Positions 53,112 through 62,797 of a DNA stretch of 64,000 nt are shown here, in pieces; the stretch's first letter is position 1; each line of letters begins with the position of its first letter. The position numbers were made by a program, and so were the translations under genes. This DNA is from a virus: positions 1 through 64,000 of IMG/VR virus record IMGVR_UViG_3300027749_000100; one strand, 5' to 3'. The notes under the pieces were generated by a model. The model was not told where the DNA came from, ran no database searches, and saw nothing but the letters and a program-made list of their open reading frames with translations.

Positions 53112-55340
53112 TTACGATACTTCTAAGGTAGTAATTGACGCCGCCCAGAGTGTAGTAGAAGCAACCTCACTTGTAACACTAATTAATATGTTATTTGAAC
53201 TTCCGCAAGTTACATCAATAGTTGATGCGTCAAGAGCTCCATCGCCGAATGCGGAAACAATTGGATCGGCAACCATTGTTGCTCCTCCCGATCCTCTCTT
53301 GAATGTCGTGACAATATCCCATGAGGCAGATGCGGTATTAGCAGCGTTGTACGCAATGATCTTGATAGATGTCGCCCATGTCGTGTTTGCAGGAATGATA
53401 ACTTGATCAGTATTGTCTGCGCTCCACGCTGCGCCACTGACTGTCATTTTTGTAGCATTAGTCGAGGCAGTAGACATTCTCATGGTATAAATACCCGCAT
53501 TTACTTTCACTCCGTTCGCCGTGTTATTGTTCAGCGATGATTGACCGAAAGCAAGCGCAGAAGAGCCAATGTTATAGGTGCTGAGTACTTTTTGCGAAGA
53601 ACCTCCATTAGCGAAAATATACAATTCGCCCGAATTGGTATACAGACGAGTGTCTCCAGAGGCTGTTCCCGCAGTGCCAATTCCATCTTTGAAATTGATG
53701 CCAAGCGCACCGTCCGTAGTGACAAATCCACTTGCAGTAACCAATCCTGTGGAACTTAACGATGTTGCATTTGATGCGCCAATATTTCCGCTACTATAAA
53801 GAATGGTTCCTCCCGATCCAAAATTTATTGTGGAATTATCTGTTCCGGTAAATGTGAGCGTATTGTTTATTGTTGCAATTTTTCCATCTGCAATAGTTAA
53901 TGTTGCGCTGTTCGCGGGGGCAGTGATGATAAGCTTATTCACTGATGTTGCTGTAGCAGCACCAATGTTGGGTGTTGTAAGTGTAATTCCGCCAAGAGTC
54001 AAATCTCCGCTTGCTCGGTTAAGGGCAATGCCTGTAGTTCCGATATATACAGTAGAGTTGCCAAGAACTCCGCTTGAAATTGTTCCTGAAAGATTACCTG
54101 CCGTAAGACTTGTAAGATTTGCTCCAGAAACTGCGCCAAAAGAACCAGACCAAGTTCCACTCGAAATTGTACCAACGGTTGTTATTGATGATTGGCCGAC
54201 ATACGAGGAAGAAATATCAATGCTATCAGCAGCGACACTGATTCGATTTGCTGTTCCTACTACGTTCAGTGTTGAACCGGTTTTTGTCAGTCCATCTCCG
54301 GCACTTACAGCGCCCGCTCCGCTGAATTGGGTGAACGTCAGTGCATCTGTTCCGATAGCAATCACACCATCGTTGGTCAAAGTCCATCCAGTATCTGAAT
54401 ATTCAGTTCCCTGCTCAACAAAGAAAAACGCATTTGCTGAAACATTTGATGAACTGTCAAAATCTGTTGCCCTTGTCCATGACCCAGAGGATACAACGTA
54501 GATACCGTTTTGCAAACCTACAGTCTGATTTTTCACAAGAATCCGATTGCCAACGGTCAAAGTTCCTGCGGTATCAAGTCCTGCCTGATTTGCTGTTCCT
54601 GTAAGATTAATATTCCCATTGGTTGTCCATTGCACCGACGGATGAACGTCAATTCCTTGAACAAGACTGTCCACATAACCTTTGTTTGCTGCATCTGTGG
54701 ATGCAGTAGGCGTGGCAACATTGGTGATACGCTTGGACGAAACATCAACAGTTCCGGTGCCATTTGGCGCAAAAGTAACACTGGTGTTTGTTCCCCCGGC
54801 CGTAAAGGTCAGTGCCCCTGCACCAGTGATAGACCCATTTGCTACATTAAGAGTTCCATTGAAAGTAGTTGTGCCGCCAGATGCTCCAATACTTAATGTT
54901 GTCGCCGCTTTTGCAAAATTTACTTCTGTTGCAATTGTGTTAATAAGATCAAAAGATGTAGATCCCGTTACAATGGAATCCGTTACAAAAATACTTCCTT
55001 CTGAGTAAACACTGTAATTTAGAGTTCCGCCAACGGTGGGTTTTTCAACATACAGGGAATACGCATTTGTTGTAGTTCCAGAACTGTTTGTAGGCTTGGA
55101 AATAAACAAGGAAGTGGAAGATGCAAGCAATCCAGATCCTGAGACAGGGCCAGAAATTTTTGCGCCATAAATATTTCCTGCAACCGCACCCGTTGTCGTA
55201 GGTCCAGTTACAGTAAGTGAGGCACTTCCAATTGTGGAAAGATTTGTGCGATTGACAACAAGTCCGCCCACATTATTAACGCCCTCAATAGGCGAACTAA
55301 AGGTCGTTTTGTTGTTTGCAGAAAATGTTGTTATCGGCAT
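53112..55340 (-). CDS. Tail fibre protein
   Basis: This 742-residue protein has GGGAGG upstream of its ATG. It contains familiar fibre segments: NAYSLYVEKPTVGGTLNYSVYSEG, ASTDAANKGYVDSLVQGIDVHPSV, NRILVKNQTVGLQNGIYVVSSGSWTRATDFD, FFFVEQGTEYSDTGWTLTNDG and FTQFSGAGAVSAGDGLTKTG. The segment from about residue 205 to 350 is a widely shared phage fibre unit. The C-terminal 120 residues (ASWDIVTTFKRGSG...LWAASITTLEVS) belong to a domain also ending the 36751-40395, 55436-55894 and 55894-57003 proteins. It is probably a trimeric fibre; the C-terminal domain may be the receptor-binding tip. Confidence 0.82.
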   Translation of the reverse strand: MPITTFSANNKTTFSSPIEGVNNVGGLVVNRTNLSTIGSASLTVTGPTTTGAVAGNIYGAKISGPVSGSGLLASSTSLFISKPTNSSGTTTNAYSLYVEKPTVGGTLNYSVYSEGSIFVTDSIVTGSTSFDLINTIATEVNFAKAATTLSIGASGGTTTFNGTLNVANGSITGAGALTFTAGGTNTSVTFAPNGTGTVDVSSKRITNVATPTASTDAANKGYVDSLVQGIDVHPSVQWTTNGNINLTGTANQAGLDTAGTLTVGNRILVKNQTVGLQNGIYVVSSGSWTRATDFDSSSNVSANAFFFVEQGTEYSDTGWTLTNDGVIAIGTDALTFTQFSGAGAVSAGDGLTKTGSTLNVVGTANRISVAADSIDISSSYVGQSSITTVGTISSGTWSGSFGAVSGANLTSLTAGNLSGTISSGVLGNSTVYIGTTGIALNRASGDLTLGGITLTTPNIGAATATSVNKLIITAPANSATLTIADGKIATINNTLTFTGTDNSTINFGSGGTILYSSGNIGASNATSLSSTGLVTASGFVTTDGALGINFKDGIGTAGTASGDTRLYTNSGELYIFANGGSSQKVLSTYNIGSSALAFGQSSLNNNTANGVKVNAGIYTMRMSTASTNATKMTVSGAAWSADNTDQVIIPANTTWATSIKIIAYNAANTASASWDIVTTFKRGSGGATMVADPIVSAFGDGALDASTIDVTCGSSNNILISVTSEVASTTLWAASITTLEVS

Positions 55341-55405
55341 AATGAACCTCCCTCATTTGATAATAATCAATAATACCATCTTTCGTGATTATTTTATTGG
55401 CAAAA

Positions 55406-55414
55406 ATTATGACA
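55406..55414 (-). promoter_or_regulatory. Weak candidate extended -10 promoter
   Basis: TG-T-CATAAT lies in the 95-base gap before the 53112-55340 fibre. The best -35 (TTGAAG) is only 15 bases away. The gap also holds a small TTGAT-AATA-ATCAA palindrome. Nothing else was seen there. Confidence 0.25.
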
Positions 55415-55435
55415 AAATACACAAGGCTTCAAGCA

Positions 55436-55894
55436 TCACGAAATCTCAGTTGTTGTTACTGTTGCAATCCAATTCAACGTACCTGCCAAAGCAAATCCGG
55501 CGCAAGTAATATTCAACCCTCCATTTATTAAATCTTCGGAGTACAATATAGATGTTTGGGAAAGAGCAGAGTCGGAAATCATTGAACCCATAGAATTATT
55601 AATAATTAAAACCGTACTTGCTGAACTCCCTCTCCGTGCCAGCAATGCAAATTCCCACGATGCCGCAGATGTTCCAGTTCCTGCAATTGTGGCACAAATT
55701 ACTATTTTGCAAAAATAAGTCGTATAATTTTTAAATGTCACGATATTTCCTACCGTGGCAGATGGCAACCCATCTGTTGTGAGACGCACACTTCCTGCGT
55801 TGTTCGTTGATCCTTTTAATGTAAATATTTTTACAAACGGACTTGTTGTGTTTAAACTGCTTAAGTTTGTAGAAACTCCAGATAAGACAGGCAT
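55436..55894 (-). CDS. Small fibre-tip-like protein
   Basis: The start was set at ATG 55894, which overlaps the previous stop (TGATG) and has GGAGG six bases upstream, giving 152 residues. Almost the whole protein is the beta domain seen at the C-terminus of three larger fibres here: SVRLTTDGLPSATVGNIVTFKNYTTYFCKIVICA, SWEFALLARRGSSASTVLI, LNITCAGFALAGTLNWIATVTTTEIS. It thus looks like a free-standing version of a fibre tip, tightly coupled in translation to a larger protein with the same domain. The function is inferred as structural or receptor-related. Confidence 0.72.
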   Translation of the reverse strand: MPVLSGVSTNLSSLNTTSPFVKIFTLKGSTNNAGSVRLTTDGLPSATVGNIVTFKNYTTYFCKIVICATIAGTGTSAASWEFALLARRGSSASTVLIINNSMGSMISDSALSQTSILYSEDLINGGLNITCAGFALAGTLNWIATVTTTEIS

Positions 55895-57003
55895 CACGTA
55901 ACCTCCGTTGTTTGCACTGTAGCAACCCAATTGATCGTCTGCCCTGACAACCCAAGCACTTGCAAAAGCAAACCTCCACGAACTGTATCTGCGTCAATAT
56001 TGACTGATGTCTGTGTCAAATCACTATCTGCAACAACTTCATATTGCGTTATTCCGACTAGGGTTGTTGACGCTGCCGAATTGCCTCTTCGCAACAAACC
56101 GGACACTGTCCACATTCCTGCGCTTAATCCCGATCTATTTGCTATGAGATTGATCGAAAACGTGCAACTGCTCTGATTATTAACCGTTACGGTGTTAACG
56201 ATAGATGGCGCTGCGCCATCTATCGTTAATGTTGCATACGCTAGGCTATTCGTCGTGGTCTTTTTCAAGACCATCATTGAAAATTGTGCATTTGCAGGGC
56301 CAATGTAAAAAGGATTTGCAATAACCGATTGAGCCTCACCACCAATGACGGTGATGTCGATGGTAGAGGTTTCCAGATTATTGACAATGGAAACGCCAGA
56401 AAGGAAATTCAGCGTGCTTTGGGCACCAATGAGCGTTCCGTTTGACTTGATCGTTACCGGCCACGTTGAGGGAGTGCCGTGAACGTGATCAAAAGGCGCG
56501 GCAAAAGTAGAAATACCCACTTGGGCAAGGCTGCCGATGGAAAGCGTGGAAGGGAACCCGGACTTTCCAAGAGCCAGCCCTATGGTTGCCTCAGCAACCG
56601 CAGGGGTGGCCATCGCCTGTCCGGCAAAACTGTTGCTCATGGCTTGCACTTCCTGCGTGACAGGAAGTACAAGCTCGGGAACAAAGCCCGATGCCGGGAC
56701 AGTGATGACCCATTCAAGCCGGTATGATGCACCTATTGCAACAAAGATTGACCGGGAAGACGGGGTAATGGTGTAGGAACCCGGAATCTGGCTATCGGCA
56801 GGAACAATTGTCAACGGCAAGCTGACGGAATCATATGCGTCCTTGACAATCAATGTCACCAACGCATTGTTAATGGGTAATTGATCGCGGGAAACAGAAA
56901 TGGAAAAAGTTGTTGATGCTCCCACAACAGGGGAAGACACCCACGTTTTTGCGGATAACGCTGGACCAATTTGTGGGTGAATTTGCGTGTTGTAGAGATT
57001 CAT
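55894..57003 (-). CDS. Fibre-like protein with Ig-like N-terminus
   Basis: The start is at ATG 57003; a TTG one codon earlier is not used in my call. The protein has 369 residues. Residues 1-110 (TWVSSPVVGASTTFSISVSRDQLPINNALVTLIVKD) read as an Ig-like sandwich. Residues about 145-215 have fibre features (AQVGISTFAAPFDHVHGTPSTWPVTIKSNGTLIGAQSTLNFL). The last 140 residues form the shared tip domain ending NWVATVQTTEVT. The next gene encodes a lone copy of that domain. The RBS is weak (GTAAAG), just after the upstream stop. It may be a short fibre or a capsid decoration, given its place next to the head genes. Confidence 0.72.
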   Translation of the reverse strand: MNLYNTQIHPQIGPALSAKTWVSSPVVGASTTFSISVSRDQLPINNALVTLIVKDAYDSVSLPLTIVPADSQIPGSYTITPSSRSIFVAIGASYRLEWVITVPASGFVPELVLPVTQEVQAMSNSFAGQAMATPAVAEATIGLALGKSGFPSTLSIGSLAQVGISTFAAPFDHVHGTPSTWPVTIKSNGTLIGAQSTLNFLSGVSIVNNLETSTIDITVIGGEAQSVIANPFYIGPANAQFSMMVLKKTTTNSLAYATLTIDGAAPSIVNTVTVNNQSSCTFSINLIANRSGLSAGMWTVSGLLRRGNSAASTTLVGITQYEVVADSDLTQTSVNIDADTVRGGLLLQVLGLSGQTINWVATVQTTEVT

Positions 57004-57018
57004 CAAAAACTTTACTCA

Positions 57019-57477
57019 TTACTCGTTTTTCGAAGGCACAATTTCAAACGCTGCATCAGGGCCACTTGTTATCGATTGTGCAACATCAGAGGGGACTGAT
57101 GCATAACCATTGTCATCAAGACTGAGGATATAGTTATGAACTCCTCCCCATTGCATTGATGTGGTAATTGCACGATGATCCTCAGTCCAATGAATGAACT
57201 TTATTGTAACAGATTTCTGACTAGCAAGATTATCTTCAAAGATTCTTATTTTGTCCTGTGTTTGCTCACGAACAAAGAGTTCCTGATTCTGAATGATTTC
57301 TTCAGTTGTAACAACATTCTTTGCCGCAGATTCTGCCAACGACGCAACCATTTCTGGATCTGATCCATTTTCAATTGCAGCAATCACTTGCTTGCCAATC
57401 TCAGATTGAGCCTGTGCAACTTCTTCCAAACGTTGCTTGGCTTTCATCGCTCGTTCTACCGCATTCCCACGTCCCAT
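57019..57477 (-). CDS. Head-proximal protein of unknown function
   Basis: This 152-residue protein is the first gene after the capsid terminator, with AAAGGA upstream. Residues 1-90 are helical and charged (NAVERAMKAKQRLEEVAQAQSEIGKQVIAAIENG; NQELFVREQTQDKIRIFEDNL). Residues 95-150 are beta-like (VTIKFIHWTEDHRAITTSMQWGGVHNYILSLDDNGYASVP). No family was recognised. A helical anchor with a beta end fits a small head or neck accessory protein, but this is only inference from layout. Confidence 0.6.
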   Translation of the reverse strand: MGRGNAVERAMKAKQRLEEVAQAQSEIGKQVIAAIENGSDPEMVASLAESAAKNVVTTEEIIQNQELFVREQTQDKIRIFEDNLASQKSVTIKFIHWTEDHRAITTSMQWGGVHNYILSLDDNGYASVPSDVAQSITSGPDAAFEIVPSKNE

Positions 57478-57503
57478 AGTACAGTCCTTTTTTAATGTGA
57501 CAG

Positions 57504-57556
57504 AAAACGCCTGTGCCCGTAACCCGCAAGTTGCGGTAACGGAACACAGGCGTTTT
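57504..57556 (-). terminator. Strong terminator after the major capsid gene
   Basis: AAAACGCCTGTG and CACAGGCGTTTT form a 12-bp outer stem, and an inner hairpin (CCGCAA-G-TTGCGG with CCGT/ACGG flanks) extends it. It ends in TTTTCTGT on the minus-strand RNA. The outer A/T ends would also work in the opposite direction. It separates the head block from the fibre block. Confidence 0.8.
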
Positions 57557-57583
57557 GCTAGCCCGATAGATTATACCGGATTC

Positions 57584-59335
57584 TTACGTAAGCGCACCCA
57601 CGTTCTTGAAGATGAACTGACGTTCTTCCGCCTTGAGAACCAGTGTATGGTACAGAAGAAGCAGATACTCAAACGTTGTGCTTGTCGGAGCAAGCGGCAT
57701 CTTGAGCAGCGGCGACATCTGGGCGATACAAAGATCGGCAGCGTTGCGATTCAACAACGGAGCAATGTTTGTTCCGGGTCGAATATTGTTGTACAGTTCA
57801 GGAGTTCCGTTACGGTCGATGAAAACTACTCCGCCAGTCGGAATTGTAGCAGGAACTGGAACGTAGCCGACATACTGCCAACGAGGATCACTAACGCTTG
57901 GTGCAGAACCACCAGAAGCCGTATCGCATCGGTAGATACGAAGTGCTCGCGCAGCTCCCTGCGTGTTGCTAAGGTTGTACTGAATATTGACTATGATCTC
58001 TTGCCCCACCAACGAACCGGCAGTGGATGTGACATTAACAGCTCCGGTTGTCCACGCAGCAGATCCACTTGCAACGGTTGTACCAACGGCGCTGGTGGCT
58101 GTACTCTCTCCAGCGTCCGAAACCGCGGAGACTGCATAATGATACGTAGCAGCAGCAGTCGGAAACGAAGAACCAGTCGCTGCAGATCCCGCAGCGTTAG
58201 CACCTTGCGCCGTAAGCGTAAGAGCCTGAGCTGCAGCCTTCAAACCAAGTGGCGCAGTAGGAGCATTAAGATCACCAGCACCTTGCGCGTAGTCCAGTGT
58301 GTATCCCGACTCAACCGGCTCTGTGAAGATCGACCACTCGAAAGGAATGACACCGAACGATGTTGCCTGACCCACGACAGAGAGACCAGCAATCAGGTTG
58401 GTTCGCGCCGAAGTAGAAAGCTCAGAACGATCAACCGATGTTCCGGGGCCAGTGATGGTGCTGGGCGAGCCTTGCGAATAGATCGTGCTGTACCGCAGCT
58501 TGCCAAGATCCTCGATATTGCGAGGCGACATGAACAAGGTAAGATCCTGAAAGTTCAGCAACTTGCCTTCTGTCACAAGCTTCGCTGCAACATTCGCAAT
58601 CGCGTCAAGAGTGAGCGGCTGCCCCTTCATGTCGATGACATTCTGCGAACGGGCCTTGGTCAACTGCTTGAGAATTCCACTGTAGTTGCTATCGACATTG
58701 TTGTCGTCAAGGATCGCATCGTCGCCGTACATGACAGCCCGCTCAATCCGCTGCATGAAGTCCATGGTACGACCAAGCTGATCCTCAGCAACCGGATCCA
58801 TCGACATTCCACCAAGGATATTCGTCAGAACAACCGGATGGGTAACCCCACCCTTCGTTCCGAGGAACTTGATGTATGCCCCGTTTCTCTGCCACTGACC
58901 GGATCCACCAGTAGGCTTGTCGCCTTCCTTGAATCCGAACGCACCACGGGTCGAACCGTAACTCTTGCGACGGTTCCACTGATAGAACGGCTGCTTGCTA
59001 GGCTCCTTGTGGAGCCAGCGGAAAATCTTGAGATGCTCCGCTGTCGCAAGAACACTCGTCATGGTATTGTCAAGATTTTCAAGACGCAAGGCAGTGGCCT
59101 GACCCGGCTGCAAGTTCCCCGACGTGACGGCTCCATTTCCCCATTGATTCGGAAATGTGCCACCACCGGCACCACCCTGATAGGACGCACCGGTGCCAAG
59201 CGCCTTGGAAATCTCATCGACGATATCGTCGCCACCGAATTGATTCCTCGACCAGTCGCGGACAATCATGTCGAACGACTTGTTCAAGGGTTCGGGCTTC
59301 TTGAAGCCCTGAGGAAGTTCCGTTAACAGTGACAT
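57584..59335 (-). CDS. Major capsid protein with FN3-like insert
   Basis: This 583-residue protein has AAGGAG before its ATG. Its order, protease then Asp-rich scaffold-like gene then this one, is that of a capsid gene. The N-terminal 350 residues have typical HK97-type capsid content: NTMTSVLATAEHLKIFRWLHKEPSKQPFYQWNRR, MDFMQRIERAVMYGDDAILDDNNVDSNYSGIL, LNFQDLTLFMSPRNIEDLGKL and SFGVIPFEWSIFTEP. Residues about 355-480 hold an extra beta-sandwich with FN3 character (ATYHYAVSAVSDAGESTATSA; ARALRIYRCDTA), similar to units in the baseplate J-like and fibre proteins. The capsid C-terminus (FEYLLLLYHTLVLKAEERQFIFKNVGAL) resumes afterwards. The insert should protrude from the capsid. The capsid protein forms the shell by hundreds of copies. 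Confidence 0.88.
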   Translation of the reverse strand: MSLLTELPQGFKKPEPLNKSFDMIVRDWSRNQFGGDDIVDEISKALGTGASYQGGAGGGTFPNQWGNGAVTSGNLQPGQATALRLENLDNTMTSVLATAEHLKIFRWLHKEPSKQPFYQWNRRKSYGSTRGAFGFKEGDKPTGGSGQWQRNGAYIKFLGTKGGVTHPVVLTNILGGMSMDPVAEDQLGRTMDFMQRIERAVMYGDDAILDDNNVDSNYSGILKQLTKARSQNVIDMKGQPLTLDAIANVAAKLVTEGKLLNFQDLTLFMSPRNIEDLGKLRYSTIYSQGSPSTITGPGTSVDRSELSTSARTNLIAGLSVVGQATSFGVIPFEWSIFTEPVESGYTLDYAQGAGDLNAPTAPLGLKAAAQALTLTAQGANAAGSAATGSSFPTAAATYHYAVSAVSDAGESTATSAVGTTVASGSAAWTTGAVNVTSTAGSLVGQEIIVNIQYNLSNTQGAARALRIYRCDTASGGSAPSVSDPRWQYVGYVPVPATIPTGGVVFIDRNGTPELYNNIRPGTNIAPLLNRNAADLCIAQMSPLLKMPLAPTSTTFEYLLLLYHTLVLKAEERQFIFKNVGALT

Positions 59336-59361
59336 TTATGTTCTCCTTACTCTTTCTCAGC

Positions 59362-60963
<1,602 letters not shown>

Positions 60964-60981
60964 TTTGTCCTCCTTGGTTCT

Positions 60982-61935
60982 TTACCGAAATAAGTTCAAA
61001 TGTTGAGATAAGGCATCAGCGGCCACTCTCGGAGATATACCCAAACAATATACCAAATGATCCAATGCTCCGTGATGACCCTTTACAAATTTGCCATTTT
61101 TTTTGCAATTCCTACCATCAGTACAATCAGTATATATCATTTGTATGATATCTTTTGGGCTTATCAGTGTGCTACTCAAAGTTGGAGAAAGTTCTTCCTT
61201 TACCAAAGCAGTCACGGAATCTGTACCAATGGTCTTTGTCATTGATGGTGCAAGCGATTTTACCAAATGACTAAAACTTTTAAAAATAAAATGAGGCGCA
61301 TTGTTGTCAAGCGTGTCCATGAGAACACTGCTGTGCACTTTGAATCCCTGACTCTTAGCAACGACACATCGAGCTACTGCTTGTGCATTGACAGGCTCAT
61401 GAGTTGTCGCCATATGTCGAACAATGGTTTCTGTCAGAATATTGCCATTTCGTAAACGAACTCCACCTTCGACAGAGAAACCCAATGCCCGGTCGTTTCC
61501 TACTCCATGTGCGTTATTCAATGCTTGCGAAAGATTCCACACCGCGTCCGCTCTGGGAATTCCATCAAAAAGCAATCCGCGGAAAAAAGTGCAAGGAAGA
61601 TTATTAGGCGTTGTTGGCCCTCCCGGCATCTTGATTACTTCAAGAGGCTTGCCAATCTGATCTTCAGGAGCATGAGAGTGGTTCCAGTTCACATACCCTT
61701 TTTCAAGCAAGTAGGAACAATCCATCTTGTCCTGCATGACCACTTCGCCTTGCTGATCTTTTTCTTCCGTAGAGGCAATGCCTTCAATAATTCTTCCGGA
61801 TTTTTTCTCGCCCATTGAATCGGTATATTCACCGACAAAAGACTTGATAAACCGCAAAGGAAACTCAAAGGTCGCGTCCACGCCTTGCGAAAGTAATTCT
61901 CTTCTATGGTCTGAAGTATTCATTATTGCACTCAT
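60982..61935 (-). CDS. Prohead protease (HK97-type serine protease fold)
   Basis: The protein has 317 residues from ATG 61935. ATG 61923 is an alternative, and a TTG at 61953 also opens the frame. No good SD was seen, so the start is uncertain. The protease part (about residues 25-200) has RIIEGIASTEEKDQQGEVV, the histidine in VNWNHSHAPEDQIG, and RALGFSVEGGVRLR with the likely catalytic Ser. This fits the His/Ser pattern of U35-type prohead proteases. The C-terminal 120 residues (KSFSHLVKSLAPSMTKTIG...IYTDCTDGRNCKKNGKFVKGHHG) are Lys/His/Cys-rich and may be removed on maturation or act as a scaffold portion. It is the first gene of a promoter-driven block and precedes scaffold and capsid genes. 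It should trim head proteins during maturation. Confidence 0.82.
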   Translation of the reverse strand: MSAIMNTSDHRRELLSQGVDATFEFPLRFIKSFVGEYTDSMGEKKSGRIIEGIASTEEKDQQGEVVMQDKMDCSYLLEKGYVNWNHSHAPEDQIGKPLEVIKMPGGPTTPNNLPCTFFRGLLFDGIPRADAVWNLSQALNNAHGVGNDRALGFSVEGGVRLRNGNILTETIVRHMATTHEPVNAQAVARCVVAKSQGFKVHSSVLMDTLDNNAPHFIFKSFSHLVKSLAPSMTKTIGTDSVTALVKEELSPTLSSTLISPKDIIQMIYTDCTDGRNCKKNGKFVKGHHGALDHLVYCLGISPRVAADALSQHLNLFR

Positions 61936-61986
61936 ACATGATATTTTACACAAAAAATTTTTTATGCTTACCCTTTCACTATGTTA

Positions 61987-62015
61987 AATATAGCGAGGGG
62001 AATGTAAAAATGCAA
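61987..62015 (-). promoter_or_regulatory. Sigma70-like promoter for the protease/scaffold/capsid block
   Basis: There is TTGCAT (62010-62015), a 17-base spacer and TATATT (61987-61992). The -35 begins within the T-tract of the preceding terminator, so the two signals are joined. Predicted initiation is near 61980, giving a leader of about 45-57 bases. Confidence 0.55.
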
Positions 62016-62052
62016 AAAAAGCCCGCCGGGGTCTGAACCCGGCGGGCTTTTT
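62014..62052 (-). terminator. Strong, bidirectional intrinsic terminator
   Basis: The 10-bp GC stem GCCCGCCGGG/CCCGGCGGGC has a 7-base loop, with a 7-base T-run on one side and a 5-base T-run on the other. On the minus strand it ends the 62148-62789 unit about 95 bases past its stop codon. Confidence 0.92.
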
Positions 62053-62121
62053 GCTCATCGAAAGGTGACGAGCCTTGCGACAAGCGGAACAGAATAATGG
62101 TACGAAACCAAGTGTGCCATG

Positions 62122-62145
62122 CGGGGTTGACAATTGTCAACCCCG
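62122..62145. other. 24-base perfect palindrome
   Basis: CGGGGTTGACAA is followed at once by its reverse complement, with no loop base, two bases past the stop of the 62148-62789 gene. Absence of a loop favours a protein-binding dyad over a terminator. It contains TTGACA on both strands, but no matching -10 was seen at 16-18 bases on either side. The remainder of the 62053-62147 gap holds only short weak stems. Confidence 0.7.
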
Positions 62146-62147
62146 AT

Positions 62148-62789
62148 TTACTCCGGACGCGAAACTGCTGCTCGCGCGTTCAACGACTGGAAGAATGATG
62201 CTGCTTGCTCTCGTGTGTATTCAGATGCGTCTTCCAGAGAAATGCCCTTGAGTTTCGCAATCTTCTGGGCAATGGCCTCAGTGACTTTTTCATTGCCCAC
62301 GGAATCAGGAACAGGTCGCGCAGGAACAATTCCGTCCGAGCTTCTCGCAATGGCATCCTGTGAAGATGCAAAATTCCGTGCCCGTTCTGCAAACACTTCG
62401 TTGCGGACATTCTCCTCAAGGCCATCGCCACGACCCAGTGCATCCATCCACGCACGCTTCTTTGCGCGGGATTCTGCAATGTGCATGTAAAACGCAGGAT
62501 TGGAAACACCGTGCACGACATTTGCCGCATTTTTTCGGGGATACGCTGCTCCCATTCCCGAATATTTTCGGAATGGATCACCCTCCCTGAGAGGAGGCAT
62601 GACGACTTCTGCCTTGATGATGCAAAGATATTCGTTTGCCGCAGTAGGGGAAACCTCAACGGTTGTGTCGGTTGAAATCATTCCTGCGTTACGGATTTCC
62701 TCCAGTACCTGATTGTATGACGGGCCAGAATCCCGTCCTCCAAAACTTGGGCGAGAAGCGTAAGCAGCCGGACGACGATCTGAAGACAT
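62148..62789 (-). CDS. Unknown protein, cassette gene with own signals (possible annealing-protein motif)
   Basis: The start is at ATG 62789, preceded by AGGAGA; longer upstream reading would cross a terminator. The protein has 213 residues. Residues about 40-65 are beta-like (TTVEVSPTAANEYLCIIKAEVVMPP). A conserved-looking segment at about 90-145 (NPAFYMHIAESRAKKRAWMDALGRGDGLEENVRNE) resembles the 'AE(S/T)RAxxRALxxALG' motif of phage single-strand annealing proteins of the ERF/Rad52-like type. The C-terminus (KVTEAIAQKIAKLKGISLEDASEYTREQAASFFQSL) is helical. The similarity is only a short motif, so I leave the function open. It has its own promoter, a leader terminator and a strong end terminator within the head gene region, so it looks like an inserted single-gene cassette. 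Confidence 0.65.
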   Translation of the reverse strand: MSSDRRPAAYASRPSFGGRDSGPSYNQVLEEIRNAGMISTDTTVEVSPTAANEYLCIIKAEVVMPPLREGDPFRKYSGMGAAYPRKNAANVVHGVSNPAFYMHIAESRAKKRAWMDALGRGDGLEENVRNEVFAERARNFASSQDAIARSSDGIVPARPVPDSVGNEKVTEAIAQKIAKLKGISLEDASEYTREQAASFFQSLNARAAVSRPE

Positions 62790-62797
62790 GACAAAAT

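Noticed and set aside
57437-59326. 629-residue open frame on the plus strand opposite the capsid gene
   Set aside because: It is antisense to the well-supported capsid gene, has Arg/Cys/Ser-rich random composition and no good RBS. It is a shadow created by codon bias of the real gene.
62122-62145. TTGACA within the palindrome read as a -35 promoter element
   Set aside because: No -10-like hexamer occurs 16-18 bases downstream on either strand.
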